Shown here: positions 30,074 to 38,046 of the stretch, piece after piece
Layout: each line of letters starts with the position of its first letter
How positions within the stretch are numbered: the stretch's first letter is position 1
Source of the DNA: a virus
Virus record (IMG/VR): IMGVR_UViG_3300036770_005131
Location: 42,618 to 106,617 of that record
Length of the DNA: 64,000 bases
Strand: one strand, 5' to 3'
Translations under genes and position numbers: made by a program
Notes under the pieces: generated by a model
Told to the model about the DNA's origin: nothing
Seen by the model: the letters and a program-made list of their open reading frames with translations, nothing else
Databases searched by the model: none

Positions 30074-33000
30074 AACTTTTAGATTCCAATATTAATAAAA
30101 ATAATCAAATTATAAAAGCAGATAAATTTTTTTCTGCAAAAAATAATATTGGAAAGAAAACTACTAAGATTAAATCAAATGAATCAAATGTAGTTTTAAA
30201 AATTGAAAAAAGAGTTATTAAGATTGATGATTTATTAAAAAGTTTTTTAACATTTAAAAAGAATGAAAATAAGAAGAAAATAAGATCTAGCGAAATTGAT
30301 AGATTTAGAAAAAAAGAAGAAAATTTAGAAAAGAAAAAACCAAAAAAAGAAAAAAATAAGAACATCATTCCAATAAAACCTAAATTGGGGATATTTGGAT
30401 GGTTGACTAATTTCATTACTAATGTTGTTCTTGGATTTATTTTTGTTCGTCTAATTGATAACTTACCAACACTTGCTAAGTTGATTCCAATAATCAATGG
30501 AGTAATGGATGGTATTATTGATTGGGGTGGAAAACTCTTAGATGGATTAGTTACTTTTATTGATTGGGGATATTCAGCATACGATAATACTGTAAAAGTC
30601 TTTGAAAAAATTGGTGGTAAAGATACTGCCAAAAAGTTTGAAGATTTTATGGGTAAATTCCAAGATATGATACAATATACCCTTATTGCGGGTATGTTGT
30701 TCGCTGATCTTGCATTAAGTGGTGGTGTGGGAGGTTATGATACTGATATTCCTCAAGGCATTAAAGGAAAACCAAGTGGTGTACCTAGTACATCTAATCA
30801 AGCAGCAAGAAGATATGCTCAAAGATTTGGAAAAGATGCTGCAATAAAAAGATTTGGTAGAGAAGGAGTTCGTTCTTTAGGTGGTAAGTATGCAAGATCT
30901 GGTGCTACTAATTTAGCAAGAAATGCATTTGTTGGTCTTGCGGGAAAAGGTGGAGCAAAAACAACTCTTAAGTTTTTAAAACCATTTACTAAGAAACTTC
31001 CAATTATTGGTGGTTTATTGGACTTTGGACTCTCTGTTGCTTTAGGTGAAGATCCAGGTAGAGCGGCATTTAAGGCAATAGGTGCTACACTATTAGGTGC
31101 AGTTGGTGCAGCATTGGGAGGACCTTTTGCACTATTAACTGGATTTGCCGGTGGTTGGTTAGGAGATCAAGCCGGTGGCGCATTATATGATGCTCTATTT
31201 AAAAATAAAGGAACAAAAAGTTCTTCTCAAAATAAATCTAAAGGTTTATTTGGATGGAATAGTGGAGGAGTAATTAGAGGTTATGTAAGTGGTGGAACAA
31301 CTCGTGGGGGTCAATATCAAAGTGAGATACCAAAAAGAGAACTAAAAATTAAAAAACCAAAAAGAAGAGTAATACCAAAACCTGCAAAATTAAGGCAGGG
31401 AAGTATTACTGGAGGTACTAAACAAATTAAAAAAGTTTTTCCAGAACCATCAGACATAAGATCTCCTGAAGGAACTGGACCACAGAAAAAAGAAGAGACA
31501 ATGAATTCTTTTGGATTTTTGTCTCATAGTTACTATCGTTTTGCGAGTGTTCCTTTCATTGGTCCATTATTGGCAATGCCATTGAAAGTAATGATGGGTG
31601 ATACTGTAGATTATGGTTATTATAAAAGTATTGGTCAAGGATTTGATTCATTTTTAAATAAAGCTTATGATGAAGGTGCATTTTCTGATGACTTTAAGAT
31701 AGAAAAATTTGACATTGAAAAAATAGTTTCAAAATCTGTTGAAGAACTTACGACAAAAGAAATGTCTAAGATCAGATCAGATCTTATGCAACAGTTGATG
31801 TTGGAAAAAATAAAATCTACTGGTGGTAGTACAAAAACTGAGGGTGATGATTGTATTTGTCCCGAGGACACTGGAGGATCTGCAAATATTCAAGGAGGCA
31901 GTGCAGATTTTTGGACACTTGTTGCTGTTGCTTCAAGGGAAGATGCAGATCCACAAGGATCTGCTGATGTTGCACAGTCAATTTATAATCGTGTTGCTTC
32001 TGGGGCATACTCGGGAAGAACTATAAAGGATTTAATTACTGCAGCATGGCAATATGAACCAACATGGCGATATCCGAGTATGGGTTCTAGAGGTAGACCA
32101 AATAGACAGTGGTTTACAATTACAGATGCTGCTTCTGCAGCTGCTGCATCTGGGTTATCGGTAGAAACTATGAAAAGTGTCGCTGCTACATTGTTAAATC
32201 CATCTAGACAAGCTAGTGCTAGAAGTTTTATTCAAGGAAGAACAGATTTTAAGGCGCAAGGTCAAGGAGTTTCTGGAATTAGCAGAAGTTCTAGATCAAA
32301 TGTTTTTGGATGGCATTATAATTATAAAGGAACTAAGGTTGCTCCAGTTCCTAATTTTGGAGCATCGTCAAGTCCTTCTAATGCATCTCCAACAACTTTA
32401 GCATCATCCTCTCCCGCAGGAAGTGTATCTGATTGTTCTTGTGATGATGATAATATTCCGGATCCTAATGGAATAAACACTCCAACAAATCCAGAAGCAT
32501 TAGGTCCCGTTGGTAAAAAAGGTAAAATCTATTTACACTGGAATGCTGCGGCTAGAAATAATCCATATGGATATGAAAGAAAATATCATGCTATTTTTAC
32601 TGAGGATGGAAAAAAATATCAAAGAACACCATATAGTCAATTTAATACACCAGAAGGACACACTGCATATAGGAATAGTTTAGGAGTTGGATTGGCTGTA
32701 GCAGGAATGGGAGGCGCGGGTGTTGATCTCAATAATTATGGATCACAGACTCCAACTCAAAGGCAATATGAAGCAATGGCACAAGAAGCTGCTAATCTTG
32801 CAAAAGCCTGGGGATGGTCGCCATCAATGGTTAATGTTAGAAATGTTGCAACTCATGCTGAAGTGGGTTCAATGAAAGATGGAATAAAAAATAGTCCAGC
32901 ATTATGGTCTCAAGGTGCTAAGTCAGATCCTGATAATCACGGACCTGTTGCTTGGGGTGGCGATGGATCTAGATGGGATTTATTTAAGTTAAGACAAGGT

Positions 33001-33411
33001 GATTCACCTGGAAGTGGTGGTGATAAAATGCGTAATATGATTAAACAAAAAATGGGATCTGCTGGTAAGTTTGGTGGAGGTCCAGTTAATGAAGGACTAA
33101 CAAAAGTACATCCAGGAGAATTTATAATTGATAAAGACTCTGTAGACACTTTTGGAATAAATTTTATGGATATTATCAATGAAGTGGAAAACAAGTCTCA
33201 GTTGTCAAATGCAAAACAATCATTAATTAAAATACTGGAAGAAATTGTACCTGAATATTCTGAAAATGCTCCTGATAAAGTAGTTTACAATTATATTCCT
33301 AGACCTTCTTCAGGTGGAATGAATGTTGTTCAAAAATCTACGAGTATAATTAATATGCCTTCTAAAAAATCTTACGGTAATCCGGTTATAGATTTATTGT
33401 CTGTGGGGTAA
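30070..33411 (+). CDS. Large virion protein with SleB-type hydrolase and amidase-like domains
   Basis: 1113 residues. After a Lys-rich N-terminus, residues about 105-175 form a hydrophobic block (LIPIINGVMDGIIDWGGKLL) almost identical to the next gene. A Gly/Ala-rich membrane-like region follows (about 300-380). Residues about 611-756 are SleB-like (FWTLVAVASREDADPQGSAD, VAQSIYNRV). Residues about 818-972 look like an N-acetylmuramoyl-L-alanine amidase: KIYLHWNAA, YHAIFTEDGK, VATHAEVGS and RWDLFKL supply zinc-type His residues. HPGEFIIDKDSVDTFG near the end parallels the other two paralogues. Thus one protein may carry two lytic activities. Confidence 0.7.
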   Translation: MKLLDSNINKNNQIIKADKFFSAKNNIGKKTTKIKSNESNVVLKIEKRVIKIDDLLKSFLTFKKNENKKKIRSSEIDRFRKKEENLEKKKPKKEKNKNIIPIKPKLGIFGWLTNFITNVVLGFIFVRLIDNLPTLAKLIPIINGVMDGIIDWGGKLLDGLVTFIDWGYSAYDNTVKVFEKIGGKDTAKKFEDFMGKFQDMIQYTLIAGMLFADLALSGGVGGYDTDIPQGIKGKPSGVPSTSNQAARRYAQRFGKDAAIKRFGREGVRSLGGKYARSGATNLARNAFVGLAGKGGAKTTLKFLKPFTKKLPIIGGLLDFGLSVALGEDPGRAAFKAIGATLLGAVGAALGGPFALLTGFAGGWLGDQAGGALYDALFKNKGTKSSSQNKSKGLFGWNSGGVIRGYVSGGTTRGGQYQSEIPKRELKIKKPKRRVIPKPAKLRQGSITGGTKQIKKVFPEPSDIRSPEGTGPQKKEETMNSFGFLSHSYYRFASVPFIGPLLAMPLKVMMGDTVDYGYYKSIGQGFDSFLNKAYDEGAFSDDFKIEKFDIEKIVSKSVEELTTKEMSKIRSDLMQQLMLEKIKSTGGSTKTEGDDCICPEDTGGSANIQGGSADFWTLVAVASREDADPQGSADVAQSIYNRVASGAYSGRTIKDLITAAWQYEPTWRYPSMGSRGRPNRQWFTITDAASAAAASGLSVETMKSVAATLLNPSRQASARSFIQGRTDFKAQGQGVSGISRSSRSNVFGWHYNYKGTKVAPVPNFGASSSPSNASPTTLASSSPAGSVSDCSCDDDNIPDPNGINTPTNPEALGPVGKKGKIYLHWNAAARNNPYGYERKYHAIFTEDGKKYQRTPYSQFNTPEGHTAYRNSLGVGLAVAGMGGAGVDLNNYGSQTPTQRQYEAMAQEAANLAKAWGWSPSMVNVRNVATHAEVGSMKDGIKNSPALWSQGAKSDPDNHGPVAWGGDGSRWDLFKLRQGDSPGSGGDKMRNMIKQKMGSAGKFGGGPVNEGLTKVHPGEFIIDKDSVDTFGINFMDIINEVENKSQLSNAKQSLIKILEEIVPEYSENAPDKVVYNYIPRPSSGGMNVVQKSTSIINMPSKKSYGNPVIDLLSVG
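30472..30510 (+). repeat. 39-nt exact repeat shared with 33826-33864
   Basis: Identical DNA in the two paralogous genes, within a longer block of about 110 nt that is nearly identical. Confidence 0.85.
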
Positions 33412-33417
33412 AAGAAA

Positions 33418-36400
33418 ATGGCAATTAATAGCAGCAAACTTCTAGCATTACCTCCATCTAGATCATCTTCTCTTACTGTCAGTAAAATATTTGAATCCCC
33501 AAAAGAAAAACTAAACAATCCAAATAAAGTTAAAATTGACAATCGTTTAATTACTATTGAAAAAAAAGTTATTACAATTGACAAATTATTAAAAGACTTT
33601 CTTTTAATTGAAAGAAATAAATTTAAAATAAGATCAAGGAATCAAGAAAAAAAGACTCGTGAAGATAAAGAAAATGAGTTAGAGAAAAAAGTCAAAAAAC
33701 CATCTGGAGTTAAACTGCCAAAATTACCCACACCTAAATTAGGATTGTTTGATTGGATTAAAAATTTTATATCAAATGTAATATTAGGGTTTATTGCTGT
33801 TAGATTGATAGATCAACTTCCTCAACTTGCTAAGTTGATTCCAATAATCAATGGAGTAATGGATTTTATTATTGATTGGGGAGGAAAACTTTTAGATGGA
33901 TTAGTTACTTTTATTGATTGGGGATATAAAGCAGTAGATGCAAGTAGAACATTTGTATCTAATGTTTTTGGTGAAAGTGGTGCAAAGGCATTTGATGATT
34001 TTTCAAATAAGTTTAATGATATAATCAACTATTCATTAATCGCAGCAATGTTAATTGCTGACACTGGTGATAGTATTATAGGTGGTTTTGGTAAAGGTAA
34101 ACCAGATATTGATTTAAGAAAAGGAGGATTAGATAAGGGAATAAAAAAACCACAAAATGATGTATTAAAACGATACTTCCAAAGATATGGAAGAGATGCA
34201 TTTGTTCAAAGATTTGGTCAAGAAGGTTTAAAGAGATTACCAGGAGGAATGCAAAGAGGAGCACTTCAAAGAGGTGCTCGTAGTGCATTTACTGGAGTTC
34301 TAGGAAAAGGTGGAGCAAAGCAAGTTCTTAAATTTGTTCGTCCTTTTACAAAACGACTTCCAATTATTGGAGCATTACTTGACTTTGGATTGTCAATTGC
34401 TCTTGGAGAATCTATTGGTAGGGCCGCATTTAAGGCAATTGGTGCTGGTCTTCTTGGTGCAATTGGAACTGCTGTTGGTTCTGTAATACCAGTTGCTGGA
34501 AATATCATTGGAGGAATAGCAGGAGCTGCACTTGGAGATTGGGCTGGTGGAGCATTATATGATTTGTTTTTTGAAAATAAATCTAGTAAAACACCAACTC
34601 AATCATCTGAAAAAATTGAAAAATATGCAGGAGGTGGAGCAACAACTAGAGGTGGAAAATATATTTCATCTGAACCCGAAAGAAAACTAAAGGTAAAAAA
34701 GGTAACAAGAACTATAACCCCACAACCAACTTCATTACAACCTGGAAGAAGTGTATCTGGAAACATTAAATCTGAATCTGATCCATCAAAAACATTAATT
34801 GAAACTTATTATCCAAATAATACTGGTAAGAATGAAGTTAAACCATACAGTTATTTAAAATCGTCACATCAAACTTTAAGTAAAATTTCTTATCTTGGTT
34901 CTTTGTTTGGTTTAGTTACTAAAACTATTTTTGGGGATAAACCATCTCCAATTGATTACATGAATGTTTCTGCTGGATTAAATTCCTGGATTAATTATAT
35001 TTTGGATAAATTGACCTTTGGATATGCAAATGGTGGTTTAGTAACAGATGAATCTACAAATCAAGATTTAAGAAATTGGTTAGCAATTAATATTCAAAAT
35101 ACAGTTAATCCAAGAATTAATCAAATTATTAATGATTTAATGAAACAATTATTATTAAAACCAGTTTCTGGTAGTGGTGGCCCAAGTCCAGCTCCTCCTG
35201 GGGGAGGAGGTGCAACACAACAAACTGATCCAAATGCACAGTTCCAAGGTCAAGCAGATTTTGTAATTGGTGATAATATCGCTCATGGATTTGCAGGAAG
35301 AACTGGAGATGGTTCTGATACTGGTGACACTAAGAAAGGAAGAAAACCCGCAGAAGTCTTAGCAATTCTTAAATCAAAAGGTGATGCTCTTAAAGGAAAA
35401 CTGGTTGATTTATCAACTGGTATTGCACATTCAAAAGATGATTGGTCAACAGTTGAAGAGCAATTAAAGTATCTTCAATCAATGGGGGCAAGAGTTAGAT
35501 TACTTGGTGTAGGAAAGCAGTGGGATTTTAGTAAAGGTGGAGGTCAAGTTAATTCAAAACTTCAACAACTTGCAGGTCAATATGGTGCTTATTTTTATGG
35601 AGGACATGATGCAAGTGGAGATAAAGAATTAGGTCTTCAAGGTTCTCCTGCTGGATATGGAGAACTTAAAGAAAGATTAGAATCAACTAAAGTTTCTGAA
35701 GGAGCAATTTCACCTGGAGATGGTAAATTTATTCAAGGTAATTCTGGAAGATCTGGAGGTGTTCATTTTCATATTGGTACAAACAATCCTGGAGATGGTT
35801 CTGGTGTTGCAACTGCAGGATTAAATGTAGTTAAACATTTCTTAGGAAAAAAGTCAATTTATGTTGGTAGATCTGGAGAAACTATCCCTACAGGAGCAAA
35901 TGATCAACAAATAAAAGGATATATTGCAAGAGGTCAAGCAGCACATAGACAAACAGAACTAGATCTTCAAATTGGCGGAACTGGTGCTGGAAATAAAGTT
36001 GCTTTTCCTTTGGCTCTTAAAAATATGAAATATAGCGCAACAGATGGATATGGTGTATCTGCTGATATTGTTGGAACAAATGCTTTTGTCGGGCATGGTA
36101 GATATAAACCGGATGGAACTCTTGCTCCACAACAAAAATTAGTATTGAATTCAGGTGCTCCTGATTTTTATGCATTCCATGGAAGATATATTACCGAAAA
36201 TGAATCACAACTCATTAAAACTCACGATGGAGAATATGTAATTGATAAAGATTCAGTTGATGCTTTTGGGTTTGAATTTATAAAATTGATCAATCAAATA
36301 GAAAGTAAAAGTCAACTAAAAAGTAATATAGATACAATTATGAGTATGCTTGATTATGAAGATCAAAGACCTCGTACAACTTTTGTGAATGTATTTGTTG

Positions 36401-36501
36401 ATGAACCATCTACAAATAATACATACATAGTAAATAAAGAAACTATTTTAATGTCTTCTTCCAAAGAAGATGGATTATCTTACATTTGGGACTATGTTTA
36501 A
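33418..36501 (+). CDS. Large virion protein with SGNH-like esterase and M23-like region
   Basis: 1027 residues, paralogous to the preceding gene in its N-terminal 400 residues and in its C-terminal HDGEYVIDKDSVDAFGFEFI. The middle differs: residues about 611-757 (QADFVIGDNIAHGF, LVDLSTGIAHSKDDW, YFYGGHDASGDKELGL, SPAGYGEL) resemble an SGNH/GDSL hydrolase in which GDS is replaced by GDN, so the nucleophile is uncertain. Near residue 780 SGGVHFHIGTNNPGDG recalls the G-V-H-x-H core of M23 peptidases. A role in piercing the envelope is inferred. Confidence 0.6.
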   Translation: MAINSSKLLALPPSRSSSLTVSKIFESPKEKLNNPNKVKIDNRLITIEKKVITIDKLLKDFLLIERNKFKIRSRNQEKKTREDKENELEKKVKKPSGVKLPKLPTPKLGLFDWIKNFISNVILGFIAVRLIDQLPQLAKLIPIINGVMDFIIDWGGKLLDGLVTFIDWGYKAVDASRTFVSNVFGESGAKAFDDFSNKFNDIINYSLIAAMLIADTGDSIIGGFGKGKPDIDLRKGGLDKGIKKPQNDVLKRYFQRYGRDAFVQRFGQEGLKRLPGGMQRGALQRGARSAFTGVLGKGGAKQVLKFVRPFTKRLPIIGALLDFGLSIALGESIGRAAFKAIGAGLLGAIGTAVGSVIPVAGNIIGGIAGAALGDWAGGALYDLFFENKSSKTPTQSSEKIEKYAGGGATTRGGKYISSEPERKLKVKKVTRTITPQPTSLQPGRSVSGNIKSESDPSKTLIETYYPNNTGKNEVKPYSYLKSSHQTLSKISYLGSLFGLVTKTIFGDKPSPIDYMNVSAGLNSWINYILDKLTFGYANGGLVTDESTNQDLRNWLAINIQNTVNPRINQIINDLMKQLLLKPVSGSGGPSPAPPGGGGATQQTDPNAQFQGQADFVIGDNIAHGFAGRTGDGSDTGDTKKGRKPAEVLAILKSKGDALKGKLVDLSTGIAHSKDDWSTVEEQLKYLQSMGARVRLLGVGKQWDFSKGGGQVNSKLQQLAGQYGAYFYGGHDASGDKELGLQGSPAGYGELKERLESTKVSEGAISPGDGKFIQGNSGRSGGVHFHIGTNNPGDGSGVATAGLNVVKHFLGKKSIYVGRSGETIPTGANDQQIKGYIARGQAAHRQTELDLQIGGTGAGNKVAFPLALKNMKYSATDGYGVSADIVGTNAFVGHGRYKPDGTLAPQQKLVLNSGAPDFYAFHGRYITENESQLIKTHDGEYVIDKDSVDAFGFEFIKLINQIESKSQLKSNIDTIMSMLDYEDQRPRTTFVNVFVDEPSTNNTYIVNKETILMSSSKEDGLSYIWDYV

Positions 36502-36504
36502 AAA

Positions 36505-37806
36505 ATGTTAGAAAGAATTAAAAGAAGTAATAATAATATTACAAAACTTGATATATTTCCAAATGATGGAGGCGAATCCATTTCATTGCTCAGAGGTATA
36601 ACTGAAATCTATTATTATGAAAATGTTTTGTCTCCAACAATTAATGTTCAAATTGCAGTCGTAACAACTGGATTTGATGCTGATGATGGTGCTGGAGCAA
36701 AAATCAATTTTGCAGATAAGATAAAATCTGGAGCAGGAGAAAAAGTTTTTTTTGAATTTGAAGATGGATTAGAACAAAAAATATCTTTTGCATCAGATGA
36801 TAGATGTTTGAGATTGAATCATAACTATAAATTACCAGAAACTGCAAAGGCTGCTCCATATATTATGGACTTAGTTTCTGAAGAATATTTGACAAATGAA
36901 TCATCAAGAGTGCTTCAAAGATATGATGGCCCAATATCAGACTCAGTATCAGCGATATTTCAAACTGTATTAAAAACTAAAAAAGCAATAGATGTTGAAC
37001 CTACACAAAATCTTTTTTCATTCATAGGAACAAACAAAAAACCATTTTGGGTAATTACTTGGTTGGCAAAACAATCTGTTCCTAATATTGGAGGTGCTTA
37101 TGGAAAAACTGCAGGATATTTCTTTTTTGAAACCAGAACAGGATTTAAGTATAAGTCTATAGATACCTTATTTGATAGCAAATTATATAAAAGATTAATT
37201 TATAATAATACAGCGTCTATAGAAATTCCTGTTGGATATGATGGAAAAATTTTAGAATATGATGATACTGATAATGGAGATTTAAAGGAGCAACTTAAGA
37301 TAGGTGCATATAGTTCAACTACAGATCTTTTTAATCCATTTGAAAGTTCTTATATTTGTAATAATTTAAGTTGGTTTGATCAAGCTGGTGTAGTTAAGTC
37401 TTTAGGTGTAGATTATGGAAGTGACATTAATCAAATGTTTACCAATGTTCCATATACTAGAATTTTTCAGACTAACATGAATATTGGAAGTATGTTTCCT
37501 ATTGGTCAATCAAAAGAACCTGTAATAGAAAAAGAAAAAATAACAGCGCAATCAAATTCAAGATACAATCAAGTTTTTAAAGTCACATTAAAAATTAAAA
37601 TCGCTGGAGATTTTTCATTACAGGCTGGAGACTTAATTTATTGCGATTTTCAAGAAATATCTTCAAAGAAAACACCAATACCAAATACTAGATTAAGTGG
37701 ATTATATATGATTTCAGCTTTATGTCATCATATAAATAGAGATCCTAAAGAAACTATTACTTCTTTAGAACTTGTAAGAGATTCTTACGGAAGAAAACCT
37801 AAATAA
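36505..37806 (+). CDS. 27: Baseplate hub protein gp27-like
   Basis: 433 residues, close to T4 gp27 (391). ISLLRGITEIYYYENVLSPT, then VEPTQNLFSFIGTNKKPFWV, ITWLAKQSVP and the C-terminal LSGLYMISALCHHI match cyanophage gp27, the trimeric hub that forms the start of the tail channel and holds gp5. Follows the large hydrolase gene by 3 nt. Confidence 0.85.
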   Translation: MLERIKRSNNNITKLDIFPNDGGESISLLRGITEIYYYENVLSPTINVQIAVVTTGFDADDGAGAKINFADKIKSGAGEKVFFEFEDGLEQKISFASDDRCLRLNHNYKLPETAKAAPYIMDLVSEEYLTNESSRVLQRYDGPISDSVSAIFQTVLKTKKAIDVEPTQNLFSFIGTNKKPFWVITWLAKQSVPNIGGAYGKTAGYFFFETRTGFKYKSIDTLFDSKLYKRLIYNNTASIEIPVGYDGKILEYDDTDNGDLKEQLKIGAYSSTTDLFNPFESSYICNNLSWFDQAGVVKSLGVDYGSDINQMFTNVPYTRIFQTNMNIGSMFPIGQSKEPVIEKEKITAQSNSRYNQVFKVTLKIKIAGDFSLQAGDLIYCDFQEISSKKTPIPNTRLSGLYMISALCHHINRDPKETITSLELVRDSYGRKPK

Positions 37807-37828
37807 TTAACAATATTTTTGTTCGTAT

Positions 37829-38044
37829 ATGGACAGGACACTTCAACAACATATTAATGATGATTATAATGAATTAGATAGTCCTACTATCAGTGGTCAG
37901 CGTCGTCGTCACTTGGAAGGTGAATTGCATGATCTTGAAAGATATCAGGAAAATCATCCAAATGATAATCATGATCCAACTGCTTTGGAACTTTACTGTG
38001 ATTCACATCCAGATGCCCTAGAGTGTAGAATGTATGATGATTAA
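37829..38044 (+). CDS. Hypothetical protein, 71 aa
   Basis: Hydrophilic, rich in His/Asp/Glu (MDRTLQQHINDDYNELDSPT, then RRRHLEGELHDLERYQENH). Lies between gp27 and gp5, 2 nt before gp5. A CTAAATAA motif (37799-37806) precedes it by 22 nt. Function unknown; chaperone-like is possible. Confidence 0.55.
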   Translation: MDRTLQQHINDDYNELDSPTISGQRRRHLEGELHDLERYQENHPNDNHDPTALELYCDSHPDALECRMYDD

Positions 38045-38046
38045 TT

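Noticed and set aside
30105-30632. A 175-codon minus-strand frame
   Set aside because: Antisense of Lys-rich coding sequence giving Phe/Leu/Ser-rich translation; no ribosome site.
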